From NCBI GenBank assembly GCA_028281535.1, contig JANQJS010000037.1:1-64000 (forward strand): 64,000 nt of DNA, in the 5' to 3' direction. The notes under the pieces were generated by a model that did not search any database, was not told the DNA's origin, and worked only from the letters and a program-made list of their open reading frames with translations. The number at the start of each line of letters is the position of its first letter. The first letter of the stretch is position 1. Source of the stretch: Sedimentisphaerales bacterium (GTDB lineage: Bacteria; Planctomycetota; Phycisphaerae; Sedimentisphaerales; SM23-30). The translations under genes and the position numbers were made by a program. Positions 41,324 through 50,769 of the stretch are shown piece after piece.

Positions 41324-42784
41324 ATGGATGTAAAATTAATTGTTGGTTTAGAAATTCATGTCCACTTGGCAACGAACACAAAAATGTTCTGTGGTTGCCG
41401 CTTGGGATATGATGATCCACCTAATACCAATGTTTGCCCAGTTTGCTTGGGCATGCCTGGCTCGCTACCGGTGATTAATAAGCAGGCGTATATTCATTCC
41501 GTTCGAACGGCTTTAGCACTTAATTGCAGCATCACAAAATTTACCAAGTGGGATCGCAAAAGTTATTATTATCCCGATCTACCTAAAAATTATCAGATCA
41601 GTCAGTACGATTTGCCCATGAGTGAACATGGATATATGGATATTCCTTTAGGTGATGGCAAGACAAAACGTATACGTATTTTGCGTGCTCATTTAGAAGA
41701 AGATGCGGGTAAAAATCTGCATGAAGGATTAGGTCACTCGCAAGTCGATCTGAATCGCGCCGGTTCGCCTTTATTAGAAATTGTCACTGAACCTGATCTC
41801 AATAGTGCCGAAGAGTGCCGCATACTCGCGATGGAGCTTCAGAAATTAGTCCAATTTATTGGTGCTTCACATGGTGATATGCAAAAAGGACATATGCGAT
41901 TTGAACCCAATATCAACCTTCATATTACTGAAGGCAACAATACATACAAAACACCTATATGCGAGGTGAAAAATTTAAATAGTTTTCGTGCCGTTGAAGG
42001 TGCCGTGGCCTACGAAGAGTGGCGTCATTTGGAAGAGTGGAAAATGGATCATGACTTTGTCATGGAAAAACAGGATAAGCAGAATCGTGGCTGGGATGAT
42101 GTAAAGAAAGAAACTGTTTTCCAGAGGGGTAAAGAAGAAGCTCACGATTATCGTTATTTTCCTGATCCAGATTTAGTGCCTGTCGTGATTGACGGCGTGT
42201 GGTTGGAAGAAATCAAATCAACCATGGGAGAATTGCCCGCAGCGATGAAAGAACGTTTCATCAGTGACTATGGCTTAAATGATTATGACGCAATGGTGCT
42301 GACCGGTGACAAAGCAACTGCAACCTTTTTTGATGACGCCGTCAAAGCAGGAGCCAAAGCAAAAATAGTCACCAACATCGTGACGCAATATGGTTTGAGC
42401 ATAGCCAATGAAAAGCAAGTGGCGTTGGATCAAATTGGTGTGTCTTCAGCTCAAGTCGCAGATCTGGCAAAATTAATTGATGATGGCACTATTAATTCTT
42501 CGGCAGCGAAAACGATTTTTGAAAAAATGCTCACCGAAGATGGCGATCCAAAATCGATCGCAGAGAAACATAATTTAATTCAGGTCTCTGATACCTCCGC
42601 CCTGGAAGGCATATTGGATCAGGTATTGGCAGACAATCAAAAAGCAGTGGAAGATTTTCGAGCGGGTGGAAAAAAGGCTCCTAAATCACGCGGTTTTTTA
42701 CTCGGTCAGGTAATGCAAAAATCCAAGGGCCAGGCAAACCCAAAAGTTGTAGGTGATTTACTTGACGCAAAATTAAACGGTTAA
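41324..42784 (+). CDS. gatB: Asp-tRNA(Asn)/Glu-tRNA(Gln) amidotransferase subunit B
   Basis: A 486-residue transamidase subunit that binds the misacylated tRNA and converts the amino acid. Motifs: LIVGLEIHVHL, FCGC...CPVCLGMPGSLPVIN with zinc cysteines, YYPDLPKNYQISQYD, AHLEEDAGKNLH, VDLNRAGSPLLEIVTEPD, and the C-terminal YqeY-like domain ending GFLLGQVMQKSKGQANPKVV. ATG 41324 follows GAGG; an upstream extension in frame overlaps gatA and is not supported. The pathway supplies Asn- or Gln-tRNA in organisms lacking the synthetase. Confidence 0.96.
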   Translation: MDVKLIVGLEIHVHLATNTKMFCGCRLGYDDPPNTNVCPVCLGMPGSLPVINKQAYIHSVRTALALNCSITKFTKWDRKSYYYPDLPKNYQISQYDLPMSEHGYMDIPLGDGKTKRIRILRAHLEEDAGKNLHEGLGHSQVDLNRAGSPLLEIVTEPDLNSAEECRILAMELQKLVQFIGASHGDMQKGHMRFEPNINLHITEGNNTYKTPICEVKNLNSFRAVEGAVAYEEWRHLEEWKMDHDFVMEKQDKQNRGWDDVKKETVFQRGKEEAHDYRYFPDPDLVPVVIDGVWLEEIKSTMGELPAAMKERFISDYGLNDYDAMVLTGDKATATFFDDAVKAGAKAKIVTNIVTQYGLSIANEKQVALDQIGVSSAQVADLAKLIDDGTINSSAAKTIFEKMLTEDGDPKSIAEKHNLIQVSDTSALEGILDQVLADNQKAVEDFRAGGKKAPKSRGFLLGQVMQKSKGQANPKVVGDLLDAKLNG

Positions 42785-42814
42785 TTTTGCAAACACAAAT
42801 CTACAGAGGTTATT

Positions 42815-44152
42815 ATGCGAGTCATTATTGCAGGTGCTGGTGAAATCGGTTGGTATATCGCAAGTCAAGTTTCGGCTGAAGGCCATGACGTTACACTTAT
42901 TGACAACCATGAAGACCGCGTGCGTCGTGTAAATAGCGAATTGGATGTCCGAGCCCTTTTTGGTTCGGCCGGTTCTGCTCATATTCTCGTCAAAGCAGGC
43001 GTAGCGGACACCGATCTACTTGTAGCCGTCACTGGCAGCGATGAAACCAATATCGTTTGTGGTTCGCTCGGTCGAAAACTCGGCGCCAAACAGGTGGTCT
43101 GCCGCGTGGATGAAGTAACCTATCGCAAAGCACCCGAAATTTCTTACCGTGAACATTTTGGTATTGATGAATTGATGAGCCCGGAAATGCTTACCGCATT
43201 GGAGCTGGCATCTTTTGTTCGCAACCCTGGATCACTGGCGGTAGAACATTTTGCTCGTGGTCAATTGGAAATGCAACGCATGGCAGCCGATAAAGGCGCT
43301 GACAATGTTGGAAAAGTATTGCAAGATCTTGATCTACCGCAAGGTGTTCGCGTCTGTAGTATTGAGCGAGAAGATAAAATAATTATTCCTCGTGCAAATG
43401 ATCGTATTAAACATGATGATTTAGTCACGATTATTGGTAAAACGGAAGAAGTGGTTAAAGCGCGAGATGGTTTTGAAGCCACACATGCCAAAACTCGCAA
43501 AGTGGTTCTCATGGGAGGCGGTCATACGGCACTAAGTTTGGCTCGTCGCCTTCGCACGCGTTCTTATCGATTAACGATCATCGAACGTGATGCCACACGT
43601 TGTGAAGAACTGGCCAGGGCCCTACCCCACTCAACGATTTTAAATGGTGATGCAACCAGTCTATCATTACTAAAAGAAGAACGCATAGATAACGCTGATG
43701 TCTTTATCAGTACCAGCGCCAGCGATGAAGCAAATATCATGAGTGCGATTCAGGCCAAAAACCTGGGTGTACAAAAAGTCCTGGTCGTCATTCACCGACC
43801 TGACTATGCAAATCTTATGGAAAAAATTGGGATTGATCGCGCTGTCAGTCCACGGGTGGTCATGGCACAGGAAATCGTGGCCATGCTACGAAAAGGTAAC
43901 GCCTATACATTGGCCGAACTAGGTAATGATCAAGCTGAAATTTTACAACTCACTGTAGAGGGAGAGGATTTCGTCGGTATTAAATTGCGCGATATTGAAA
44001 TGCCAGAAGGTACCGTGGTATTAACCCTGCAACGTGAACATGTTGTTTCAGTACCACAGGCAGATACCGTGTTTCAATTGGAAGATATCGTACTGGTCAT
44101 CTGCATGAAAGAACAACACAAAGAAGTCTTAAAACTTATCGTGGGACAGTAA
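42815..44152 (+). CDS. trkA: Trk system potassium uptake protein TrkA
   Basis: A 445-residue cytosolic regulator of Trk channels. It has two RCK units, each an NAD-binding Rossmann plus TrkA-C part: VIIAGAGEIGWYIASQVSAEGHDV at the N-terminus and VVLMGGGHTALSLARRLRTRS near residue 230. The C-terminal TrkA-C shows EDFVGIKLRDIEMPEGTVVL. AGAGG precedes the ATG. Two trkH copies follow. Confidence 0.95.
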   Translation: MRVIIAGAGEIGWYIASQVSAEGHDVTLIDNHEDRVRRVNSELDVRALFGSAGSAHILVKAGVADTDLLVAVTGSDETNIVCGSLGRKLGAKQVVCRVDEVTYRKAPEISYREHFGIDELMSPEMLTALELASFVRNPGSLAVEHFARGQLEMQRMAADKGADNVGKVLQDLDLPQGVRVCSIEREDKIIIPRANDRIKHDDLVTIIGKTEEVVKARDGFEATHAKTRKVVLMGGGHTALSLARRLRTRSYRLTIIERDATRCEELARALPHSTILNGDATSLSLLKEERIDNADVFISTSASDEANIMSAIQAKNLGVQKVLVVIHRPDYANLMEKIGIDRAVSPRVVMAQEIVAMLRKGNAYTLAELGNDQAEILQLTVEGEDFVGIKLRDIEMPEGTVVLTLQREHVVSVPQADTVFQLEDIVLVICMKEQHKEVLKLIVGQ

Positions 44153-44243
44153 ATTTAAAGGCAATTTAACCACAAACTCTTTTGTGATTAAAAAGGTTTT
44201 GTATTTAACGATTTTAGAATTCTGTGAACATTAAGGATTCCAT

Positions 44244-45764
44244 TTGAATTATCTACTCGTCATCAGAAAATTATCTATATTGATAATACTGGTTGGTTGT
44301 TTTATGTCGACCAGCTTATTCTGGTCGTTTATGGATCGTGCGTTTCATGGTTCAGGTAGAGTAGCAATAGCCTTTATTGTCTCTGTCGTAATTTGTTTGT
44401 CCATCGGTATCGGTGGCTATTTGAAATCACGGCATGCCAAAGGAGATATTTACCGCAAAGAAGCCATTGCCATTGTCGGGCTAAGTTGGATTGTGATTGG
44501 CTTGCTAGGATCATTACCCTTTATTTTCTCCGGGGTATTAAACATACAATACGACTATACATTTGCTGTTGTCTGTGCAGCGATTTTTGAAAGTGTTAGT
44601 GGGTTCACGACAACTGGAGCTAGTATTTTCATTGAACCAGAATTATTACCTCGGCCCATTCTCTATTGGCGAAGTTTAACTCATTGGCTCGGCGGTATGG
44701 GAATCGTGGTCTTATTCGTCGCTGTTCTAGGTGGCACAGGTACCTCAGGGAAATATATGGTAAATTCGGAAGTCACCGGCCCGCAACCCGAATCAGTCAA
44801 ACCGCGCGTGCGACAAAATGCATTATTACTATGGCGAATCTATTTAAGCTTTTCTGCCGCACTATGTATTATTCTTATGTTACAGGGAATGACACCCTTC
44901 GACTCTTTGTGCCATACGTTTGGTACAGTAGCAACTGCCGGTTTCAGCACACAAAATGGTAGTATAGGTCAATATGGAAATTTCAGTTTTGAATTTACGA
45001 TTTTTATATTCATGATTTTAGGAGGCATTAATTTTAATTTACATGCCAGTATTCTTCAAGGACGTTGGAAAAATGTGATTAAAAATAATGAACTGCGATT
45101 ATTTCTCATTATCATTCTAGTGGCGACAATTGTCATTAGTTTAGATCTTTTTTTAAATCGGCCCACTTATAAACTCGCCGAAGCGATACGCTCAGCAGGT
45201 TTTCAAGTGGTTGCTATTTTAACTACGACCGGCTTTACGTCTGACGACTATAATACCTGGCCAACATTATCAAAGTGGCTCTTAATCGTTATGATGTTTG
45301 TCGGTGGATGTGCAGGAAGCACCGCTGGTGGTATAAAATTGATGCGATTGATGATCTTTATTAAAGTGGCTCTGCAAGAAGTAGAACGCACCTTCAGACC
45401 TCACGTGGTACGAACGCTCCGTGTGAATGGTCAAAACATCGATGATGATGTGCGACGCAACGTGAGTGCTTATGTGGGTCACATCATGGTGATCTTTTTT
45501 ACATCAACGATCTTTTTACTACTCATACAGAATGAATCGCTAGTCGCAGATCAAAATAAACTGGATCTCGAAAGCGCCTTTTCCGCCGTAGTCTCAACCC
45601 TTAACAATATTGGGCCTGGGATTGGTATGGTCGGTGCAACTGAAAATTATTCCTTCTTCAATCCTCCGGCAAAACTCTTTTTGAGCTTACTGATGATCAT
45701 CGGCCGTTTAGAAGTGATGGTCTTACTATGCCTCTTCATCCCTGGCTTCTGGCGCAGCGACTGA
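44244..45764 (+). CDS. trkH: Trk potassium uptake protein TrkH, copy 1
   Basis: A 506-residue Trk/Ktr channel subunit with eight membrane segments in four M1-P-M2 repeats. Selectivity-filter regions: ESVSGFTTTGASIF, HTFGTVATAGFST, LTTTGFTSDDY and NNIGPGIG. WRSLTHWLGGMGIVVLFVAV is the conserved intracellular helix region. The start is TTG 44244 behind AAGGAT, which keeps the full first membrane segment. Copy 2 (45877) has identical length and about the same sequence. A structured repeat begins at its stop codon. Confidence 0.93.
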   Translation: MNYLLVIRKLSILIILVGCFMSTSLFWSFMDRAFHGSGRVAIAFIVSVVICLSIGIGGYLKSRHAKGDIYRKEAIAIVGLSWIVIGLLGSLPFIFSGVLNIQYDYTFAVVCAAIFESVSGFTTTGASIFIEPELLPRPILYWRSLTHWLGGMGIVVLFVAVLGGTGTSGKYMVNSEVTGPQPESVKPRVRQNALLLWRIYLSFSAALCIILMLQGMTPFDSLCHTFGTVATAGFSTQNGSIGQYGNFSFEFTIFIFMILGGINFNLHASILQGRWKNVIKNNELRLFLIIILVATIVISLDLFLNRPTYKLAEAIRSAGFQVVAILTTTGFTSDDYNTWPTLSKWLLIVMMFVGGCAGSTAGGIKLMRLMIFIKVALQEVERTFRPHVVRTLRVNGQNIDDDVRRNVSAYVGHIMVIFFTSTIFLLLIQNESLVADQNKLDLESAFSAVVSTLNNIGPGIGMVGATENYSFFNPPAKLFLSLLMIIGRLEVMVLLCLFIPGFWRSD

Positions 45765-45836
45765 CATTCGTCAGTTTTAACGCCGCGACCATTAGTTAGT
45801 AACCCGGCTCCGATGTCGCCTGCTAAATTGGCGAGA
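45761..45836 (+). repeat. Stop-codon-proximal structured repeat, copy 2
   Basis: Hairpin CTGAC-ATTC-GTCAG (45761-45774) includes the trkH TGA, then CGCCGCGACCA, a variable part, AACCCGGCTCCG and TGTCGCCTGCT ending GGCGAGA. GCGAC (45785-45789) pairs with GTCGC (45815-45819). Alternatively TCGCC (45816-45820) pairs with GGCGA (45830-45834), which would break the first stem. Confidence 0.6.
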
Positions 45837-45876
45837 AATGAAAAATTAAAGAGATTATTTTTGAAAGTATAATTAC

Positions 45877-47397
45877 TTGAATTTTAAACTCATTATAAGA
45901 AAACTATCTGTTTTAGTGATACTGGTTGCCTGTTTTATGGCAACGAGTTTATTTTGGTCGTTTATGGATCGGCGGTTTCACGGTTCAGGAGATGTGGCTT
46001 TTGCATTTATTCTTTCTGTCGGAATCTGCTTAGCCATTGGTTTGGTCGGTTTTTTTAAATCACGTGGTGCCAAAGGGGAACTCTACCGAAAAGAAGCCAT
46101 TGCGATCGTGGGACTCAGTTGGATTATCATTGGTCTTTTAGGTGCACTTCCCTTCATATTCTCTGGTGACTTATCGCGACAATATGACAATCTCTTTGAT
46201 GTGGTTTGTGCAGCGATCTTTGAAAGCGTCAGTGGATTTAGTACCACCGGAGCCAGTATCTTCATCGAACCAGATTTGCTATCTCGACCGATTCTCTATT
46301 GGCGCAGTCTGACTCACTGGCTCGGTGGTATGGGGATTGTCGTTCTGTTCGTAGCTATACTAGGTGGAACGGGCACCTCTGGTAAATACCTGGTGAGCTC
46401 TGAAGTCACTGGTCCGCAACCAGAATCTGTTAAACCGCGTATTCGCCAAACGGCACTGCTGCTTTGGAAAATCTATCTTGCTTTTTCTGCCATGCAATTT
46501 GTTATTCTCATGTTGCAAGGTATGACACCTTTTGATTCGTTATGCCATACGTTTGGCACGATGGCAACGGGCGGTTTTAGTACCCAAAATACCAGCATTG
46601 GATTTTATGACAATGTGGCTTTCGAAATCACCATTTTTATCTTTATGATCCTGGCAGGTATTAACTTTAATTTATATGCGGGTGTCTTACAGGGACGATG
46701 GCGAACGGTGATTCGTAATCATGAACTTCGCCTATTTTTAATTATTATTCTAGTAGCAACTATCATAATTACATTAGATCTGGTATTCAATCGAGCACAG
46801 TATGGAATTACACAGGCGATTCGCTCAGCTGGTTTTCAGGTGGTTTCCATTATGACCACCACGGGATATGGCACAGACGATTATAATACCTGGCCTACCC
46901 TCTCGAAGTGGCTGATCATTTTACTCATGCTCGTCGGAGGATCTGCCGGCAGTACTGCAGGCGGTATCAAACTGATTCGTTTCATGATCTTTATTAAAGT
47001 GGCTCTGATGGAAGTGGAAAAAACTTTTCGCCCACATGTGGTTCGTCCGATGCGAATTAACGGACAAAACGTTGATGAAGATGTTCGTCGCAATGTTACG
47101 GCTTATGTTGGACATATACTCGTCATCTTTTTTACATCCACCCTCTTTTTACTCATTATCCAAAATGAATCACTCATTGATAAACAAAACGCACTCGATG
47201 TGGAAAGCGCCTTCACCGCCGTCATCGCCACCCTTAACAACATTGGCCCAGGTCTTAACATGGTTGGCCCCACAGCAAACTTCCACTTCTTCGATGGACC
47301 CGCAAAACTTTTCCTAAGCCTACTCATGATCCTAGGCCGCTTAGAAGTCATGGTACTTTTATGTTTATTTATTCCAAATTTTTGGAGAAAGGATTAA
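45877..47397 (+). CDS. trkH: Trk potassium uptake protein TrkH, copy 2
   Basis: A second 506-residue TrkH, in the same orientation, largely identical in its core to copy 1 but clearly diverged at the ends and loops (KSRGAKGELYRKEAIAIVG versus KSRHAKGDIYRKEAIAIVG). Filters are ESVSGFSTTGASIF, HTFGTMATGGFST, MTTTGYGTDDY and NNIGPGLN. Starts with TTG, as in copy 1. Two TrkH proteins may differ in affinity or form different pairings with the single TrkA. Confidence 0.93.
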   Translation: MNFKLIIRKLSVLVILVACFMATSLFWSFMDRRFHGSGDVAFAFILSVGICLAIGLVGFFKSRGAKGELYRKEAIAIVGLSWIIIGLLGALPFIFSGDLSRQYDNLFDVVCAAIFESVSGFSTTGASIFIEPDLLSRPILYWRSLTHWLGGMGIVVLFVAILGGTGTSGKYLVSSEVTGPQPESVKPRIRQTALLLWKIYLAFSAMQFVILMLQGMTPFDSLCHTFGTMATGGFSTQNTSIGFYDNVAFEITIFIFMILAGINFNLYAGVLQGRWRTVIRNHELRLFLIIILVATIIITLDLVFNRAQYGITQAIRSAGFQVVSIMTTTGYGTDDYNTWPTLSKWLIILLMLVGGSAGSTAGGIKLIRFMIFIKVALMEVEKTFRPHVVRPMRINGQNVDEDVRRNVTAYVGHILVIFFTSTLFLLIIQNESLIDKQNALDVESAFTAVIATLNNIGPGLNMVGPTANFHFFDGPAKLFLSLLMILGRLEVMVLLCLFIPNFWRKD

Positions 47398-47400
47398 TTT

Positions 47401-47991
47401 ATGCATTTTACGCCTAATCAAATTATTCCTCTTTTAATTGCTCTGATAATCTCCTTTTGTATTTTATGGGATAAACCTTCTACAGTAGACGAAAATTCAA
47501 GCTCAGCAGGTAAAGATCCAAACTCAGTAAACGAAAAATTAAGCTCAGCAGGCAAGAATCCAAACTCAGAAGATCAAAATTGTGATGATTCAAAATATTG
47601 GAAAGATGAATTAAAAACCATTTCTGCACATTTAACTAACAATAATAATAATACCATTGGTATTCTTATTCTTATCATTGGCTGGATTATTACCGCTAAA
47701 GAATCTCGTTCATTTTTCATGAACCATTCACTTGTCTGTATATTATTTCAATTAGCTATTTTAATGTTTATGATTCATCATGCATGGATCATTAAAGAAC
47801 TAGGAACTTATATGGTGAATGTGCTTAATAAAATCCCCGATAATTGTCGGGTTTCAGATACTAAGATATGGCCAAACATTGCTACCGATGGAACATGTCA
47901 TATAGTATTATTTGCGATCACTTATATCATTATCGCATATATATCTAAACTTCATACAAAACCAATTAAAAATAATGATAACAAAGAATAA
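47401..47991 (+). CDS. Hypothetical membrane protein with short duplicated segment
   Basis: A 196-residue product beginning 3 bases after the trkH copy 2 stop. Membrane segments lie near residues 8-22 (IIPLLIALIISFCILW), 88-104, 113-135 and 165-182. A polar region (35-60) contains a 14-residue duplication (SSAGKDPNSVNE, SSAGKNPNSEDQ). Asn-rich TNNNNNTIG follows. No known domain; its AT-rich composition differs from trkH. The end overlaps the maf start. Confidence 0.65.
   Translation: MHFTPNQIIPLLIALIISFCILWDKPSTVDENSSSAGKDPNSVNEKLSSAGKNPNSEDQNCDDSKYWKDELKTISAHLTNNNNNTIGILILIIGWIITAKESRSFFMNHSLVCILFQLAILMFMIHHAWIIKELGTYMVNVLNKIPDNCRVSDTKIWPNIATDGTCHIVLFAITYIIIAYISKLHTKPIKNNDNKE
47499..47582 (+). 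repeat. 42-base tandem duplication in hypothetical gene
   Basis: Two near-identical 42-base units, each beginning AAGCTCAGCAGG, at 47499-47540 and 47541-47582, differing at a few positions. They keep the reading frame and encode the duplicated SSAGK(D/N)PNS segment. Confidence 0.75.
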
Positions 47992-48559
47992 AATAATACT
48001 AGCGTCGGCATCACCTCGTCGTCAGAGTTTACTATCTGACGCAGGGTTTGAATTTGAGGTGGTGCCTTGCACAATTGATGAACCACGATTACCGCCAGGT
48101 GAAATGGTTGACGCGCATGTTTGGGTGGAATCGCTTGCATTTTTTAAAGCACGTTGCGTGAAGAAAAATTATCCAGATGCGATTGTGATAGGCGCAGATA
48201 CGATTGTCTCTCATAGCAACCAAATCATTGGAAAACCGAAAGATGAATCAGACGCTCGTCGCATGTTAACAAATTTGTTTGGTGGAAAAAATGAAGTGAT
48301 CACTGGTGTGGCTATTTTACCTCCTGCAGGCCATGAGATGATTGTCACACATGTGAGTACCACCTTGACCATGCGTGAAATGAATCCGGATGAAGTCGAA
48401 CGTTATTTAGCCAGCGGTGCCTGGAAAGATAAAGCAGGCGCTTATGCTCTGCAAGAAGGTGGGGATCAATTCTTAGAATCGATGGATGGTTCTTATAGTA
48501 ATGTTGTAGGACTGCCCATGGAGAAACTGACTGAGCTATTAGAACCTTTCAAACAATAA
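47975..48559 (+). CDS. maf: Maf-like nucleoside triphosphate pyrophosphatase
   Basis: A 194-residue Maf protein, a house-cleaning nucleotide pyrophosphatase once linked to septum formation. Motifs: IILASASPRRQSLLSDAGFEF, IVIGADTIVSHSNQIIGKP, DARRMLTNLFGGKNEVITGVAI and GDQFLESMDGSYSNVVGLPM. The start is ATG 47975, inside the previous gene's last 17 bases; the longer in-frame extension is not homologous to Maf. Confidence 0.93.
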   Translation: MITKNKIILASASPRRQSLLSDAGFEFEVVPCTIDEPRLPPGEMVDAHVWVESLAFFKARCVKKNYPDAIVIGADTIVSHSNQIIGKPKDESDARRMLTNLFGGKNEVITGVAILPPAGHEMIVTHVSTTLTMREMNPDEVERYLASGAWKDKAGAYALQEGGDQFLESMDGSYSNVVGLPMEKLTELLEPFKQ

Positions 48560-48566
48560 ACTTTAA

Positions 48567-48613
48567 ATAAAAAAAGGGTGGTATCACCAAGATAAAACTT
48601 GATGTTACCACCC
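48567..48613 (-). terminator. Terminator between maf and xylA
   Basis: Long stem of GGGTGGTATCACCAAG (48576-48591) with CTTGATGTTACCACCC (48598-48613), a few mismatches, and a minus-strand T run (48567-48575). It terminates xylA and may also stop maf from the other side. Confidence 0.85.
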
Positions 48614-48636
48614 ATGGTATTTTCTTTTGGGAAATA

Positions 48637-49968
48637 TTATTTGCCGCGGATGACGTCTACAATAACATCATTGAATTCATTTTCCAAGAATTCTTGTTTA
48701 CCGCTAATAGTTTCAGGTTTTCCGATTTTAGTGGCGTGAGCTTCGAGAGCTGCCAAGTCCGCTGAACCTGATTCAATATCTTTACCAATACCACTATCAA
48801 ATGATTGATAACGTTTGGATAAAATCTCATCGTAACGTGTCATATATTTATCAGCCGCCAAAAGACCAAATGCAAAAGCATCCATGCTACCGATATGTCC
48901 AATAAATAAATCTTCAATATCGGTCGACGTACGACGCAATTTTGCATCGAAGTTCAAACCACCACTACCTAAGCCACCCTGCTTAAGGATAACCAGCATC
49001 GCACGTGAGGTTTCATAAAAATCGACAGCAAACTGATCGGTATCCCAACCTAGCAGTACATCACCGCGGTTGGCATCGACACTACCAAGTAAGCCTGCAT
49101 TCGAAGCAACGATCAATTCATGATCAAAGCTATGGCCCGCCAATGTGGCATGGTTCGCTTCGATATTCAATTTGAAATGATCTGTCAAATTGTATTCACG
49201 CAAGAAGCTCAAACAAGTCGCGGCATCATGATCATATTGATGCTTTGTGGGTTCCATCGCTTTGGGTTCAATCAAGAACTGAGCACCAAAATCAATGCTC
49301 TTGGCATAATCAACGGCCATGGATAGAAACGCTGCCAGGTGATCCAGCTCACGTTTCATGTCTGTATTCATCAAAGAATCATAACCTTCTCGTCCACCCC
49401 AGAAAACATAATTTTCAGCACCTAACTTTTTACCCACTTCCAACATCTTTTTCACTTTACCGCCTGCAAACGCAACAACATCTGCATCAGGATTGGTCGC
49501 GGCACCATGCATAAAACGAGGATGAGAAAACAGGTTACTGGTATTCCATAAAAGTTTGATACCGGTTTCCTGTTGTTTCTTTTCTAATAGATCGGCAATA
49601 AAATCGATGCGTTCATTCGATTCAGCGAGTGTATCTGCTTCAGCAATCACATCCGCATCATGGAAGCAGTAATACTCGGCACCAATTTTTTGAAAGAATT
49701 CAAATGCCGCGTGCATTTTTGCTTCGGCGCTTGCTTTCACATCGCTACTCGAATTCCAAGCACGATCAAAGGTTGGACTACCAAAGATATCTTGACCAGC
49801 GCCACAAAGGGTATGCCAATAAGCGATACCAAAACGAAGATGCTCTTTCATGGTTTTGCCACCGACTTTTTTGTCCGGGTCATACCATTTAAATGCTAGA
49901 GGATTTTTGGAATCGGGACCTTCATACTTGATTTCACTGACACTTGGAAAATACTGCTCATTCGACAT
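48637..49968 (-). CDS. xylA: Xylose isomerase
   Basis: A 443-residue class II xylose isomerase interconverting D-xylose and D-xylulose. Visible: YWHTLCGAGQDIFG, EYYCHDAD-type block (EYYCFHDADVIAEADTLAES) with catalytic His and Asp, VFWGGREGYDSLMNTD, LIEPKAMEPTKHQYD with metal Glu, LNIEANHATLAGHSFDHEL and GSVDANRGDVLLGWDTDQF. Full length. No xylB, xylR or transporter is adjacent. Promoter at 50094-50122. Confidence 0.97.
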   Translation of the reverse strand: MSNEQYFPSVSEIKYEGPDSKNPLAFKWYDPDKKVGGKTMKEHLRFGIAYWHTLCGAGQDIFGSPTFDRAWNSSSDVKASAEAKMHAAFEFFQKIGAEYYCFHDADVIAEADTLAESNERIDFIADLLEKKQQETGIKLLWNTSNLFSHPRFMHGAATNPDADVVAFAGGKVKKMLEVGKKLGAENYVFWGGREGYDSLMNTDMKRELDHLAAFLSMAVDYAKSIDFGAQFLIEPKAMEPTKHQYDHDAATCLSFLREYNLTDHFKLNIEANHATLAGHSFDHELIVASNAGLLGSVDANRGDVLLGWDTDQFAVDFYETSRAMLVILKQGGLGSGGLNFDAKLRRTSTDIEDLFIGHIGSMDAFAFGLLAADKYMTRYDEILSKRYQSFDSGIGKDIESGSADLAALEAHATKIGKPETISGKQEFLENEFNDVIVDVIRGK

Positions 49969-50093
49969 TACCGTAACTACCTGAACTTTCTAAAAATATG
50001 AATTCCTGGCACATCTAACACACCCGGTTTCCCGGCCAGAAAGACAAAAATTGGAAGGGGGGAAACAACATAATCTTCGTAAACAATCGCTAC

Positions 50094-50122
50094 ATAATAA
50101 GGAATTGCCCTTGTGAAATCAA
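50094..50122 (-). promoter_or_regulatory. Promoter of xylA
   Basis: Minus strand: TTGATT -35 (50117-50122), 17-base spacer, TATTAT -10 (50094-50099). The leader is about 118 bases and contains a small CCGG-GAAA-CCGG hairpin (about 50020-50040). Confidence 0.6.
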
Positions 50123-50237
50123 GGGGATTTATCCGACCGTAAAATAGGTAAAATTCAGACTTTACCTCACAATGATTGCAAGAGATAATGGATGTTAAAT
50201 GAATAATTTAAAGTTAATTTTTACTCTCGAAAATACA

Positions 50238-50762
50238 ATGAAACAAAAATCATTTATCGTCCTAGCACTATTCTTACTTGTCCCATTCTTTGCTACGAGT
50301 TGTGATAAAAAATCACCGCCGCCGCCATCGCAACCTGCCAACTCTTCGATCGTCGTCAAACTCCCCACCATGGACTGGACCATTTCCGGCGAACCTTTTT
50401 CGATTGAATTAGCTTATACCCATGATACCCGCTACCAGGGAATGAGTTATCGCGATCATATTGGCAACAATGAAGGCATGCTTTTTCTATTTAAATACAA
50501 CAACATACAAAGCTTTGTCATGCGCAATTGCCTAGTGGATATTGATATTGTTTTTATTAAAGAAGATGGTACGATTGATTCGTTTACCACCATGACAAAA
50601 GAACCAATGGGTACACCTAATTCGCAACTCAAACCTTACAGTAGCAGTCAACCGGTAAAATACGTCTTGGAACTTGCCGCAGGCACCATCGAACGATTGG
50701 GCTTGAAAAAAGGTCAACAACTTAATCTCCCCCCCCGAGTCAAAAGAGTCTTAGTACAATAA
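50238..50762 (+). CDS. DUF192 lipoprotein
   Basis: A 174-residue protein with a lipoprotein signal MKQKSFIVLALFLLVPFFATSC followed by Pro-rich KKSPPPPS and a DUF192 domain: SIELAYTHDTRYQGMSYRDH, EGMLFLFKYNNIQSFVMRN, VDIDIVFIKEDGTI and YVLELAAGTIERLGLKKGQ. The DUF192 fold is a small beta barrel of unknown activity. The start at 50238 gives a clean lipoprotein signal; ATG 50199 is an alternative. Confidence 0.85.
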   Translation: MKQKSFIVLALFLLVPFFATSCDKKSPPPPSQPANSSIVVKLPTMDWTISGEPFSIELAYTHDTRYQGMSYRDHIGNNEGMLFLFKYNNIQSFVMRNCLVDIDIVFIKEDGTIDSFTTMTKEPMGTPNSQLKPYSSSQPVKYVLELAAGTIERLGLKKGQQLNLPPRVKRVLVQ

Positions 50763-50769
50763 ATGAAAA

